Source of the DNA: an uncultured Aquimarina sp.
GTDB taxonomy: Bacteria > Bacteroidota > Bacteroidia > Flavobacteriales > Flavobacteriaceae
Assembly (NCBI RefSeq): GCF_947492405.1
Contig: NZ_CANLMP010000002.1
Span: forward strand, 558,001 to 622,000
Direction of reading: 5' to 3'
Length of the DNA stretch: 64,000 nt
Positions 18,315 through 28,000 of the stretch are shown here, piece by piece (the stretch's first letter is position 1; every line of letters begins with the position of its first letter). The notes under the pieces are model-generated. The model saw only the letters and a program-made list of their open reading frames with translations. It ran no database searches and was not told where the DNA came from. Made by a program: the position numbers and the translations under genes.

Positions 18315-18671
18315 TCATAAAATATTTCTATAATATACTTTTTGCCATTCTCTTTTTAAAATCAAGTATGTAGCATATCGCCCAACAGTAACACCTTCTT
18401 CGGAATTACAATTTTTTATATCTCTTTCGGAAACATCAACGGCATATAATAAATTTAAAAAATCATTGAACGCGTTGTTTATTTTCTCTAAAAGCAATTG
18501 TTCAATCTCTAAAAAAAGTTCTTTAAAAGTCGAATTCTTGTTTATTTCGTAATCAATACCGGCTCGATTAAGATCTTTCTGAAGTTGTAAAATTAATTGT
18601 GGATATAGATCAGATTCAGAAATCTGCTCCATCAACTCCTCAATCGATACAATATTTAGGTGTTTAGACAC
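18315..18671 (-). CDS. Small helical protein coupled to polyprenyl synthase
   Basis: This 118-residue soluble protein is predicted to be almost all alpha-helical, with an acidic first half and a basic end (YLILKREWQKVYYRNIL). It has no signal peptide or membrane segment. The start codon is GTG at 18669-18671, and it overlaps the last 8 bases of the polyprenyl synthase gene, so translational coupling is likely. An internal Met at residue 14 is the alternative start. The family is not recognised. The coupling suggests, but does not show, a role linked to isoprenoid synthesis. Confidence 0.6.
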   Translation of the reverse strand: MSKHLNIVSIEELMEQISESDLYPQLILQLQKDLNRAGIDYEINKNSTFKELFLEIEQLLLEKINNAFNDFLNLLYAVDVSERDIKNCNSEEGVTVGRYATYLILKREWQKVYYRNIL

Positions 18672-19638
18672 TTCTATTCATTAATTGTTCTCCAAAAGCC
18701 TGTAAAACTTTCTTTTTATCTTCAGAAATAGACAAATCATCTAAGACTCTAAAAGCTTTATTAGTATACTTTTCGATTTCCAATCTTGTTTTTTCTTTAG
18801 CTCCAGTAGTTTCAAAAATACTTTTAACAGTCTGAATCTTCTCTGATGGATTTTCTGGGTTTAAAGAAAATAGACCTTCTAATTGTTTTTTTACACTACT
18901 ATCTGCATCTTCAATTGCCTTAAGATACAGAAAAGTTTTTTTGTTTTCGATAATATCTCCACCAACCTGTTTCCCGAATGTAGCTGGATCACCAAACGCA
19001 TCTAAGTAATCATCTTGTAATTGAAATGCAAGCCCCAATAATCTTCCAAAATCATAAATCGCAGATTTACAAATTTCAGAAGCATCAGCAATAATAGCGC
19101 CCATCTGCATAGCAGCAGCAACCAATACCGCTGTTTTATACTCGATCATTTTTAGATATTCTGGAATGGTAACATCGTCTCTAGTTTCAAAATCAATATC
19201 ATACTGTTGCCCTTCACATACTTCAATCGCAGTTTTAGTGAACAACTTAGCTAATTCTTTAAATGTATCTCCATCATAGTTTTCGAAAAGTTGGTACGCA
19301 TTAATTAACATAGCATCTCCAGAAAGAATACCTGTGTTAATATCCCATTTTTCATGCACTGTTTCTTTACCTCTTCTTAATGGAGCATCATCCATAATAT
19401 CGTCATGTATCAAAGAGAAGTTATGAAAAACTTCAATCGCTAAAGCCGCATCTAACGCTTTCTGATATGAACCTCCAAAAATTTCGGAAGTCATTAACAC
19501 CAATGTTGGTCTAAGTCTTTTTCCTCCTAGATTCAGAATATATGAGATGGGTTCATAAAGGTTTTTTGGCTCTTTTTGTATTGTATTTTTTGATAAGTAA
19601 TCTAAAAAATATCCTTGATAATCTGAAATGGTATGCAC
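18664..19638 (-). CDS. Polyprenyl diphosphate synthase
   Basis: This 324-residue enzyme condenses isopentenyl diphosphate with allylic diphosphates. It has both Asp-rich motifs: the first as LIHDDIMDDAPLRRG near residues 82-96 and the second as LAFQLQDDYLDAFGD near 205-219. GGKRLRPTL near 34 is the conserved substrate-binding segment. The first Asp motif has no two-residue insertion, which separates it from bacterial FPP synthases of the IspA type. The residues before it are Phe and Ser at positions -5 and -4, which may favour a C20 product, but chain length cannot be fixed from sequence alone. An overlapping small gene follows. Confidence 0.92.
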   Translation of the reverse strand: MHTISDYQGYFLDYLSKNTIQKEPKNLYEPISYILNLGGKRLRPTLVLMTSEIFGGSYQKALDAALAIEVFHNFSLIHDDIMDDAPLRRGKETVHEKWDINTGILSGDAMLINAYQLFENYDGDTFKELAKLFTKTAIEVCEGQQYDIDFETRDDVTIPEYLKMIEYKTAVLVAAAMQMGAIIADASEICKSAIYDFGRLLGLAFQLQDDYLDAFGDPATFGKQVGGDIIENKKTFLYLKAIEDADSSVKKQLEGLFSLNPENPSEKIQTVKSIFETTGAKEKTRLEIEKYTNKAFRVLDDLSISEDKKKVLQAFGEQLMNRSV

Positions 19639-19756
19639 TATATTTTTTTTATGCTAAAGTAAACGAATCTTTTCAATTGATATATATTAAAAACAAACTT
19701 CAATTCTACTTATTTAATAAACAACACATTAAGCCAATGTTAAAAAATTGTGAAAC

Positions 19757-19790
19757 TTAGGAAACTTTTAATGTTTTTAAAGTTTCCTAA
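19757..19790. promoter_or_regulatory. TetR operator upstream of the efflux operon
   Basis: A perfect 12-bp inverted repeat, TTAGGAAACTTT (19757-19768) and AAAGTTTCCTAA (19779-19790), has a 10-bp spacer. It sits 31 bp before the tetR start codon and abuts a -7 element. There is no T-run after it, so it is not a terminator. Position and symmetry strongly suggest the site of the TetR protein encoded next to it. Confidence 0.78.
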
Positions 19791-19792
19791 CA

Positions 19793-19800
19793 TATATTTG
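19793..19800 (+). promoter_or_regulatory. -7 element of the tetR-RND operon
   Basis: TATATTTG matches TAnnTTTG and begins 2 bp after the operator. It ends 21 bp before the tetR start codon. A repressor on the palindrome would cover the -33 region. Confidence 0.55.
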
Positions 19801-19821
19801 CCGACATAAAATTACCCTTAG

Positions 19822-20421
19822 ATGAAGGAAAAAATAATTGAAAAAGCAAATGATATGTTTTTAAACCTTGGTTTTAAAAGCGTGACTATGGATGACCTTG
19901 CTTCTGAAATGGGAATTTCTAAAAAAACTATTTATGCACATTTTCAGAATAAAACAAAATTAGTAGAAGCTACTACTGACCATCTGTTTTGCACAATTAG
20001 CGATGGCATTGATGCTATTTTAGAAGAAAGTAAGGAACCTATTGAAGAATTATATGCTATTAAAGCTTTCGTGATGTATCACTTGAAGGATGAGAAAACA
20101 TCTCCTCAATATCAGCTTCAAAAATACTACCCAAAAATACATAACAATCTCAAAGTAAAACAGTTCGAAACTATGCAAGAGTGTGTTATTGAAAACCTGG
20201 AAAGAGGCATTAAAAAAGGAGTTTTTAGAGAAAATATTGATATTGAAATTATATCAAGACTCTATTTTATGGGAATGATTGGAATAAAAGATCAAGAAAT
20301 GTTTCCAAGGCAAATTTTTCCGGTATCAAAATTAATGGCGGATTACCTAGAGTATCATGTACGTGGAATTGCCACAGAAAAAGGATTAAAAATTTTAAAC
20401 AAGCTAATAAAAGAACAATAA
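19822..20421 (+). CDS. TetR/AcrR-family repressor of the efflux operon
   Basis: This 199-residue DNA-binding regulator has the N-terminal TetR helix-turn-helix, with VTMDDLASEMGISKKTIYAHF at residues of about 21-41. The C-terminal helical domain would bind an inducer and form the dimer. The gene is the first of four same-strand genes encoding a complete RND pump, with gaps of 3, 9 and 6 bp. A large palindrome over its own promoter predicts autoregulation and control of the pump by the same site. The inducing compound is unknown. Confidence 0.92.
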   Translation: MKEKIIEKANDMFLNLGFKSVTMDDLASEMGISKKTIYAHFQNKTKLVEATTDHLFCTISDGIDAILEESKEPIEELYAIKAFVMYHLKDEKTSPQYQLQKYYPKIHNNLKVKQFETMQECVIENLERGIKKGVFRENIDIEIISRLYFMGMIGIKDQEMFPRQIFPVSKLMADYLEYHVRGIATEKGLKILNKLIKEQ

Positions 20422-20424
20422 ATT

Positions 20425-21846
20425 ATGAGAAACAACCTTTGGTCTTTATGTTTCTTTAGCCTATTCACAGTATTTGGTTTTGCACAGGAAACTCCAGTTT
20501 CCTCTCAATATTCATTTACACTGGATGAAGCTATTGAATTTGCACTAGAGAATAGTTACCAGTCGATCAACGCCAGGCGTGATGTCGCTAAAGCTTTAAA
20601 ACAAAAATGGGAAACCACGGCAACTGGTCTTCCTCAGATTAACGCAGCAATTGATTATCAAAACCAATTAAAACAACCTGTATCTTTATTACCAGCATCT
20701 GCTTTTGACAACAGAGAAAGTACTATTAATACCGTAGAAGAATTTTTTGACCTAACTGCAAATGGTTCTCCTGACCCTCTTGATGGTTTTATTCCTGTTG
20801 TTTTTGGAACCAAACAACAGCTTACAGCAAGTGCTACACTATCTCAGCTTTTGTTTGATGGATCCTATCTCGTTGGTTTAGAAGCAGCTAAGAGCTTTTT
20901 GCAATACAGCAATGATTCTGAGGAGAAAACACAACTTAATGTTCGTGAAAGTGTAATTAACGCTTATGGAAGTGTTTTAGTTTCTGAAGAAAGTGTGAAA
21001 ATTCTTCAAAATAACAAGGCTGCTTTAGAAAAAAACTACGAAGAAAGAAAAAAGATTTTCGAAAATGGTTTAGCAGAAGAAGAAGATGTAGAACAATTAC
21101 AAATTACATTGTTACAAATCACCAATCAATTGAATAATGCGGAAAGATTGTCCAAGATCGCATTACAAATGTTTAACCTTACTATTGGAGTTGATGTAGA
21201 CTCTAATACTGTTTTGTCTGACGACCTCAATAGTTTAACGATCAAAAATGTTGATCAATCTGTGAGCTTGAAACCTTTTATGATTGAGAACAATATTGAT
21301 TATCGACTAGGTTATTTATTAACTGAACAAAGAAGATTAGAGTTAAAATTAGAGAAAAGTAAAGCATTACCAACTTTATCTGCTTTTGTAAATTATGGTA
21401 CACAAGCAAACAGTAATTCTTTTACGTTTTTAGATAGTGAGCAACGATGGTTTCAATCATCTATATTAGGAGTCAGTCTTAACATACCAATTTTTAGTTC
21501 TTTAGGAAGAAGTGCTAAAACACAAAGAGCCAGAATTGCTTTCGAACAAGCAAACACCTCTTTTATTGAGGCGCAACAACAAATTCAACTTCAATATAAC
21601 AGTACACTCAGCGATTATCAGCTTTCATTGGAAACCTATGAAACTTCTAAACAAAACCTTTCTCTAGCTGAAAGGATAGAAAATAAAAATCAAATTAAAT
21701 ATACTGAAGGATTGGCTTCCAGTTTTGAATTAAGACAAGCTCAATTACAGCTATACAGTGTACAGCAAGAAGTGCTCCAAGCAATGCTGACTATCATAAA
21801 CAACAAAGCTAAACTGGAATCAATTTTAAATACACCAAAAAACTAA
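20425..21846 (+). CDS. TolC-family outer-membrane efflux protein
   Basis: This 473-residue protein is the outer-membrane channel of the RND pump. The signal peptide ends near GFAQ (residue 20). The typical opening FTLDEAIEFALENSY follows near residue 30. Two repeats of long amphipathic helices are seen (about 145-245 and 355-460), broken by beta-strand segments that form the membrane barrel. The C-terminal helix carries SSFELRQAQLQLYSVQQEVL, a common TolC feature. It is encoded 3 bp after tetR, so its expression depends on the same promoter. Confidence 0.92.
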   Translation: MRNNLWSLCFFSLFTVFGFAQETPVSSQYSFTLDEAIEFALENSYQSINARRDVAKALKQKWETTATGLPQINAAIDYQNQLKQPVSLLPASAFDNRESTINTVEEFFDLTANGSPDPLDGFIPVVFGTKQQLTASATLSQLLFDGSYLVGLEAAKSFLQYSNDSEEKTQLNVRESVINAYGSVLVSEESVKILQNNKAALEKNYEERKKIFENGLAEEEDVEQLQITLLQITNQLNNAERLSKIALQMFNLTIGVDVDSNTVLSDDLNSLTIKNVDQSVSLKPFMIENNIDYRLGYLLTEQRRLELKLEKSKALPTLSAFVNYGTQANSNSFTFLDSEQRWFQSSILGVSLNIPIFSSLGRSAKTQRARIAFEQANTSFIEAQQQIQLQYNSTLSDYQLSLETYETSKQNLSLAERIENKNQIKYTEGLASSFELRQAQLQLYSVQQEVLQAMLTIINNKAKLESILNTPKN

Positions 21847-21855
21847 TATATACCC

Positions 21856-23022
21856 ATGAAAAAGATACTTATCATATTATCTGTATTTCTTCTTATCGTT
21901 TCTTGTGGGCAAGAAGGCGGAAAATCTATAGAAAAAGTCATTGAAAAAGGCGATTTGACTGCAATCAGAGCTAAAAGAAGCGAAGTTGTTGCAGAGCAAC
22001 AAGCCGTTGCTGATAAATTAAAACAATTGGATCAAGCAATTGCATCATTGGATACTATCAAAAAACTCCCTTTGGTAACCACTATTACAGCTAAAGACAC
22101 ATTATTTAATCACTATTTAGAGCTACAAGGAAGCGTAGAGACCAAAAAGAATATCGTTTTATATCCCGAAGCTGCCGGAACACTTGTTAGAGTCATGGTA
22201 AAAGAAGGACAACGAGTTTCTAAAGGTCAAATTTTAGCCAGAATAGACGACGGAGGACTAAGCCAGCAAGTTGCTCAAATGGAAGTTCAGGCAGCATTAG
22301 CCAAAACTACTTTTGAACGTCAACAAAAGTTATGGGAACAAAAAATTGGTTCTGAAATTCAGTACCTACAAGCTAAAACAAATTATGAGTCTTCAAAAAA
22401 TGGTGTAGACCAAATGAAACGTCAATTAGCAAAAGCGACAGTAACTGCTCCATTCTCTGGGATAATAGATGATGTTATTGCCGAGCAAGGAAGTGTTGTT
22501 GCTCCAGGACAAACTGAATTGGTACGTATTGTAAATCTAAGTGATATGTATATCGAAGTAGAAGTTCCCGAAAGTTATATTTCGAGCATTGTAAAAGGGA
22601 AAGAAACTAAAGTATATTTTCCGGTTTTAGGAAAAACAATCGATACTAAAATTCGTCAGGTAGGAAATTACATCAACCCAAATAACCGCTCTTTTACCGT
22701 TGAGATATCAGTGCCTAATAAAGATGGGGTAATTAAACCTAATCTTACCGCTAAGGTAAAAATCAACGATTACACAAGCGAAAAAGCGATCCTAATTCCT
22801 CAAAGTATTATTTCAGAAAATTCTGAAGGCGATCAGTACACTTATATAACTTCTGGAAAAGACGGTAAAAATATAGCAGAAGCTAAACGTACGATCGTAA
22901 AAACTGGTAAAACCCAAGGAGATTATATCGAAATTCTTGATGGAATCACTAATGGAGATGATATTATAAGTGAAGGTGCAAGAAGTGTTAAAGATGGTCA
23001 GAAAGTAGAAATCATAAACTAA
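21856..23022 (+). CDS. RND efflux periplasmic adaptor lipoprotein
   Basis: This 388-residue membrane-fusion protein bridges the pump and the TolC-like channel. A lipobox VSCG at about Cys17 anchors it. Residues of about 30-70 form a predicted coiled coil before the first beta-barrel part, an N-terminal extension often seen in Bacteroidota adaptors. The lipoyl-like halves flank the hairpin: GTLVRVMVKEGQRVSKGQIL near 108 and ATVTAPFSGIIDDV near 192. The C-terminal membrane-proximal domain follows. The gene is between the tolC-like gene and the permease gene. Substrate is not visible. Confidence 0.92.
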   Translation: MKKILIILSVFLLIVSCGQEGGKSIEKVIEKGDLTAIRAKRSEVVAEQQAVADKLKQLDQAIASLDTIKKLPLVTTITAKDTLFNHYLELQGSVETKKNIVLYPEAAGTLVRVMVKEGQRVSKGQILARIDDGGLSQQVAQMEVQAALAKTTFERQQKLWEQKIGSEIQYLQAKTNYESSKNGVDQMKRQLAKATVTAPFSGIIDDVIAEQGSVVAPGQTELVRIVNLSDMYIEVEVPESYISSIVKGKETKVYFPVLGKTIDTKIRQVGNYINPNNRSFTVEISVPNKDGVIKPNLTAKVKINDYTSEKAILIPQSIISENSEGDQYTYITSGKDGKNIAEAKRTIVKTGKTQGDYIEILDGITNGDDIISEGARSVKDGQKVEIIN

Positions 23023-23028
23023 AGTCTT

Positions 23029-26000
23029 ATGGAAGTAAATAAGAAAAAAGTAGATAAAGAATTTAAATTATCGTCCTGGGCAATAGACAACCCAACTACC
23101 ATCTATGTAATGATGGCGATTTTCTTCATTCTTGGGTTATCAGCATATTTTTCTATGCCCAGAGAAAATTTCCCAGAAATAAATGAAACCAAAATTTATA
23201 TCAGTGTTCCATATCCAGGAAACACTTCAGAAGATATAGAAAGATTAATCGTAGATCCTTTAGAAGATAAATTAAAGAATCTTGGTGGAGTTGTAGAAAT
23301 CGTATCTACATCACAGGAAGATTATGGTATTATTACTGTAGAATTTGAAGAGAAGTTTACTGTTGCAGAAGCCAAACAAAAGGTGAAAGATGAAGTAGAC
23401 TCAGAAAAATCCAATGAAGACTGGCCTACATTTAACGGAGCTAAAGTAGAGCCTAATGTTTTTGATTTGAGTATCTCAGAAGAAACTCCAATTATGAACA
23501 TCAATATTACCGGAGATTATCCAGTTGATAAACTGAAATTGTTTGGAGAATACCTCGAGGATGAAATTGAAGATCTAAAAGAGATTAAAGGTGTAGATAT
23601 TAGAGGTGCACAGGAAAAAGAAGTGGAAGTAGCTGTTGATATCTATAAAATGATGGCTGCAAAAGTAAGTTTTGATGATGTACTGAATACTATTAGAAAT
23701 GGTAATATTACCATGTCTGCCGGAAACATGATTACCAGCGGACAACGAAGAACAATCAGAATTCTTGGTGAAATAGATGAGCCCTCGGAGCTGGATAATT
23801 TTGTCGTAAAATCTCAAGACGGCGCAGTATATCTTAGAGATATTGCAAAAGTTACTTTTAAAGAAGAAGACAAAACTACCTATGCCAGAGAGTTTGGTGA
23901 TAATGTAGTAATGCTAGAGGTTAAAAAACGCTCCGGAAAAAACATGGTAGAAGCTGCTGATCAAATTAAAGTGATTGTTGCAGACGCAGAAGAAAATGTC
24001 TTTCCAACGGATCTAAATATTAGCATTGCTAATGATCAATCTACTAAAACCATTAATCAAGTGGATGATTTAGTAAACAATATCATTTTCGGAATCATTC
24101 TGGTAGTTGGAGTATTAATGTTTTTCTTAGGGTTTAGAAATGCCTTGTTTGTAGGGTTTGCTATACCTATGTCGATGTTTATATCCTTTATGATTTTGTC
24201 ATTATTAGGATATACGATGAACACCATGATTCTTTTTGCCTTAATTATGGGATTAGGAATGCTTGTGGATAATGGTATTGTGGTTGTAGAAAATGTATAC
24301 CGCTTAATGGAAGAAGAAGGTATGTCTAGGATTGAAGCTGCAAAAAAAGGAATAGGAGAAATTGCATTTCCTATTATTGTTTCGACGCTAACAACCGTTG
24401 CTGCTTTTGTACCTCTAGGTATGTGGCCAGGTGTAATGGGTCAGTTTATGATTTATTTCCCAATTACCTTATCTGTTGTACTAGGATCATCCCTTTTTGT
24501 AGCGATCTTTTTCAACTCTATGCTTGTTTCTAGGTTTATGGATATTGGAGAAAAAGAATTAACAGTAAAACAATTGATACGTTTAAGTCTTATTCTTGGT
24601 GGGTTCGGAATATTTATAATGATTGTTGGCGGTCCGGCAAGAGGTCTTGGTTCAGTAATGATATTTACTGCCATCATGTTCTGGATCTATAAGTACCTTT
24701 TAAAAAGAATGGCAACTTTTTTCCAAACAAGGATTTTGACTTGGTTAGAAAACACTTACCAACGCTTTCTTTCATTTGCATTAAGAGGATGGAGAACTTA
24801 TGCTTTTGTCATTGGAACATTCCTGCTATTGTTTGTAGTATTTGGAGCATTTGGAGCATCTATAGGAAGTCAGCGAACTAAAGTAGAATTCTTTCCTGAT
24901 AATACGCCAAATCAAATCATTGTATATATCGAATATCCACAAGGAACGGATATAGAAAAAACGAATAAAATCACTAAAGAAATTGAGAATCGTGTATATG
25001 CTATTATAAATGATCAGGAGTATATAGAAGGTGAAGACCATAACTTTTTGGTAGAAGCTGCGGTATCTCAGGTAGGTGAAGGCGCCGGAAATCCTCAAAC
25101 AGATGGCGGTAGTAGTGCAGAAATGCCACATCGTAGTAAGATCATTGCAGCAATGAGAGAGTTTAAATTCAGAAAAGGAAAAGATTCTGAAAAATTACGA
25201 TTCGAAGTACAAAAAGCATTAAAAGGAATTTATCCCGGTGTTGCTATTTCTGTGGAAAAAGATGCTGTAGGTCCACCTGCTGGATACCCTATTAATATCG
25301 AAATCGAAGGAAAGGATTATGATGAATTGATTAATGTCGCAGAACGTATGCGAAACTTCATCAATGAAAAGAATATCCCTGGTATCGAAGAACTAAAAAT
25401 AGACGTAAACAAAGGAAAACCTGCTATGCAAGTAGCGGTTGATCGCCAAAAAGCTGGAGAACTAGGAGTAGCAGCAGGTCAGGTAGGAAATCAACTACGT
25501 CGTTCTATTTTTGGTGAAAAAGCCGGTGTCTACAAAAAAGAAGGAGAAGATTATGATATCTATGTGCGTTTTGATAAAAATGATCGCTATAATACCAGTG
25601 CTTTATTTAATCAAAATATTACGTTTAGAGATCAGGCAACGGGTCGACTTAAAGAAATTCCTGTTTCTGCAGTGGCTTCTAAAAAGAACACCTCTTCCTT
25701 TAGCGCGATAAAACATCGTGATACTAAAAGAGTGGTAACTGTATATTCAGGATTACAACCAGGTTACACCGATGCCGCAGCTATTGTAAGTCAAATACAA
25801 ACTGAAATGGCAAGCTTTACAGGCAAACCAGATAGTGTGGATATTGATTACACAGGTCAGATCGAAGAGCAAAATAAACAAATGGAATTTTTAATGGGTG
25901 CATTTTTTGCTGGATTAGGGCTTATTATGTTAATACTAATTTTCCAATTTAGTTCTATCTCCAAGCCTACCATTATTATGATTGCTATCTTCTTAAGCTT

Positions 26001-26574
26001 TATTGGAGTTTTTGGAGGAATTCTAATCACTGGGGCAGCATTCGTAATTATGATGACAATGATGGGAATCATATCACTGGCAGGTATCGTAGTAAATAAC
26101 GGGGTTGTACTTCTTGATTACACCCAATTATTGATTGATCGTAAGAAGGTAGAACTGAATATTCCAGAAAATGAACATCTTGCTAATGATGAAGTTATGA
26201 AACTCATTGTAAAAGGAGGAAGAGCACGTCTAAGGCCGGTAATTCTTACTGCAATTACTACGGTATTAGGTCTGATTCCTTTAGCGGTTGGATTTAATAT
26301 TGATTTCTTCTCATTATTTGCCAATTTTGACCCTAAGATTTATATCGGTGGGGATAATGTGATTTTTTGGGGACCATTAGCTTGGGCTGTAATTTATGGA
26401 TTGATCATCGCAACATTCTTAACCTTAATCATTGTACCTTGCTTATTCTTTATCGTTCATAAAGTAAAAGTAAGGTTTAGTAGAAATAAAATTACTAAAA
26501 CAGTAATGGCAGAAGAGCAAGATCTTGAAAGTAATGAAGGAAGTGGAGAAATTCCTATACCTTCAGCTACGTAA
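23029..26574 (+). CDS. RND-family efflux permease
   Basis: This 1181-residue inner-membrane protein is the proton-driven pump of the operon. It has the 12-helix RND layout with two large periplasmic loops. The first helix starts near residue 25 and the central bundle has GLGMLVDNGIVVVENVYR, the proton-relay segment with the conserved Asp. The second half holds MGIISLAGIVVNNGVVLLDY. It is about 130 residues longer than AcrB-type pumps, with extra hydrophobic segments near 520-570 between the two halves and a long acidic C-terminal tail. The closest general class is the hydrophobic/amphiphilic efflux group. The transcript ends at a strong terminator. Confidence 0.92.
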   Translation: MEVNKKKVDKEFKLSSWAIDNPTTIYVMMAIFFILGLSAYFSMPRENFPEINETKIYISVPYPGNTSEDIERLIVDPLEDKLKNLGGVVEIVSTSQEDYGIITVEFEEKFTVAEAKQKVKDEVDSEKSNEDWPTFNGAKVEPNVFDLSISEETPIMNINITGDYPVDKLKLFGEYLEDEIEDLKEIKGVDIRGAQEKEVEVAVDIYKMMAAKVSFDDVLNTIRNGNITMSAGNMITSGQRRTIRILGEIDEPSELDNFVVKSQDGAVYLRDIAKVTFKEEDKTTYAREFGDNVVMLEVKKRSGKNMVEAADQIKVIVADAEENVFPTDLNISIANDQSTKTINQVDDLVNNIIFGIILVVGVLMFFLGFRNALFVGFAIPMSMFISFMILSLLGYTMNTMILFALIMGLGMLVDNGIVVVENVYRLMEEEGMSRIEAAKKGIGEIAFPIIVSTLTTVAAFVPLGMWPGVMGQFMIYFPITLSVVLGSSLFVAIFFNSMLVSRFMDIGEKELTVKQLIRLSLILGGFGIFIMIVGGPARGLGSVMIFTAIMFWIYKYLLKRMATFFQTRILTWLENTYQRFLSFALRGWRTYAFVIGTFLLLFVVFGAFGASIGSQRTKVEFFPDNTPNQIIVYIEYPQGTDIEKTNKITKEIENRVYAIINDQEYIEGEDHNFLVEAAVSQVGEGAGNPQTDGGSSAEMPHRSKIIAAMREFKFRKGKDSEKLRFEVQKALKGIYPGVAISVEKDAVGPPAGYPINIEIEGKDYDELINVAERMRNFINEKNIPGIEELKIDVNKGKPAMQVAVDRQKAGELGVAAGQVGNQLRRSIFGEKAGVYKKEGEDYDIYVRFDKNDRYNTSALFNQNITFRDQATGRLKEIPVSAVASKKNTSSFSAIKHRDTKRVVTVYSGLQPGYTDAAAIVSQIQTEMASFTGKPDSVDIDYTGQIEEQNKQMEFLMGAFFAGLGLIMLILIFQFSSISKPTIIMIAIFLSFIGVFGGILITGAAFVIMMTMMGIISLAGIVVNNGVVLLDYTQLLIDRKKVELNIPENEHLANDEVMKLIVKGGRARLRPVILTAITTVLGLIPLAVGFNIDFFSLFANFDPKIYIGGDNVIFWGPLAWAVIYGLIIATFLTLIIVPCLFFIVHKVKVRFSRNKITKTVMAEEQDLESNEGSGEIPIPSAT

Positions 26575-26601
26575 TTGAAAAACTTAATTGTACTAAAAAA
26601 A

Positions 26602-26623
26602 AACGCCGCGAATTCGCGGCGTT
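26602..26623. terminator. Bidirectional terminator between RND and SusD genes
   Basis: A perfect 22-bp palindrome with a GC-rich core (AACGCCGCG, loop AATT, CGCGGCGTT) is flanked by an A-run and a T-run. It lies between the convergent permease and susD-like genes and can serve both. Confidence 0.9.
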
Positions 26624-26649
26624 TTTTACTACTCAACATATTATTATGT

Positions 26650-27990
26650 TTATAGATTTTCTGATAATGGTATCGGTAAAACATTAAACACCTGATCTCC
26701 TGCTCTATCAATAGGCAAAGTATTAGATAACCCATATCGTCTAAGATCAAACATTCTATGGTTTTCTGCCCATAAAGAATAACGTCTCTGATTTAAAAGT
26801 TCAGTTGTTAAATCTGCAGTATTCTGTAAACCTGCATAATCTGCTAAACCAGCAGCATTACGAATTACATTAAGCGCATCCTCAGCATCTTGTAAGTTAT
26901 TCGCTAATATACTTGCTTCGGCGTAAACTAAAATTAACTCTTCATTTCTAATAATATCAATATCAGATATATTAGAGACATATAACCTAGTCTCATTAGT
27001 TCCTGTTAGTCCATCCTGAATACTTGGATCTGGTCTAACCGCAGTTTTTGTAGTCACTCTTGTATCACCAGCTTCTGCTTCATTAATCCAACTATCGTGT
27101 ACAATAATTTGATCTCCATTATTAGGTTCTGCCGCAGAGACCGATGCAACTCTAAAAACAGGATTTGCTCGATCTCCTCCACCGCCTAATCCGAAAACAT
27201 ACTTCGGACCTAAATCTAAATCACCTGAAAGACTAAAATACGAAGCATTCAATGCTGCTAAGGCTGTAGTTCCATCGCCATCATAAACTGCTGCAACTGA
27301 TGATATTGCTCTATTAAACTGAGCAAACGTTGTTGGTGTATTAAAACCATCATAACCACTACTTAAAGAAAATGCAAATGACGATCCAGCACCACTTAAA
27401 TCTGTATTCGCTTCATTCAATAAATTCCTGACAAATGTTAATACTTCTCCGATTTCAAGAAGAGGTCCCAAGTTATTTGGATCAGCTACATCTACTCTGG
27501 CCATTCCGTAAGACTTCAAAATTTGAATTAATTCATAAGCTATTATTGTCTTAGCGAATCCTAAATAACCATTTCTTTCCGCATCTGTAACTGTACTAGT
27601 ATTGCTTGCTGCGTCTATTAAAATATTAGCATTTTTAATACATCTATAGCTCCCGTTCCATTGAGAAGTACTATAAAAAGAGTTATTATCAAGAGTTATT
27701 CCTTCTTTACCTAACAAATCCCCAGTATTTCTAGGATCTGCATCAAACAAATACAATTCTCTTGCCATAGTTCCACTTGCTGTGACCTCTACTCCTAAAC
27801 CATTTCTGGTTGTAGACTCCACACCTACTGCTAATTCATTTAATTGAGCAACAGTAGCATTAGCAAGAACTCCTCCAACACTAGGACCATTTGGATCAAC
27901 TACCTCATCTATTGAACAAGAAGTAGTTACAAAAGCGAAAAGGAATAATACAATTACATACCTAGTCGCGATTTTAAATATATTTTTCAT
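26650..27990 (-). CDS. SusD/RagB-family nutrient-binding lipoprotein
   Basis: This 446-residue surface lipoprotein is the substrate-binding partner of the SusC channel. The open frame begins at 28014, overlapping the susC end, but the Met at 27990 (KNIFKIATRYVIV) gives a clean lipoprotein signal with lipobox TTSC near residue 25. The C-terminal segment RRYSLWAENHRMFDLRRYG near 415-433 is the family hallmark. Helical TPR-like segments lie between. It starts 10 bp after the susC gene. It is short for the family (about 500). The ligand is not predictable: no glycoside hydrolase or peptidase gene is adjacent. Confidence 0.93.
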   Translation of the reverse strand: MKNIFKIATRYVIVLFLFAFVTTSCSIDEVVDPNGPSVGGVLANATVAQLNELAVGVESTTRNGLGVEVTASGTMARELYLFDADPRNTGDLLGKEGITLDNNSFYSTSQWNGSYRCIKNANILIDAASNTSTVTDAERNGYLGFAKTIIAYELIQILKSYGMARVDVADPNNLGPLLEIGEVLTFVRNLLNEANTDLSGAGSSFAFSLSSGYDGFNTPTTFAQFNRAISSVAAVYDGDGTTALAALNASYFSLSGDLDLGPKYVFGLGGGGDRANPVFRVASVSAAEPNNGDQIIVHDSWINEAEAGDTRVTTKTAVRPDPSIQDGLTGTNETRLYVSNISDIDIIRNEELILVYAEASILANNLQDAEDALNVIRNAAGLADYAGLQNTADLTTELLNQRRYSLWAENHRMFDLRRYGLSNTLPIDRAGDQVFNVLPIPLSENL

Positions 27991-28000
27991 CTTCTTTCTA

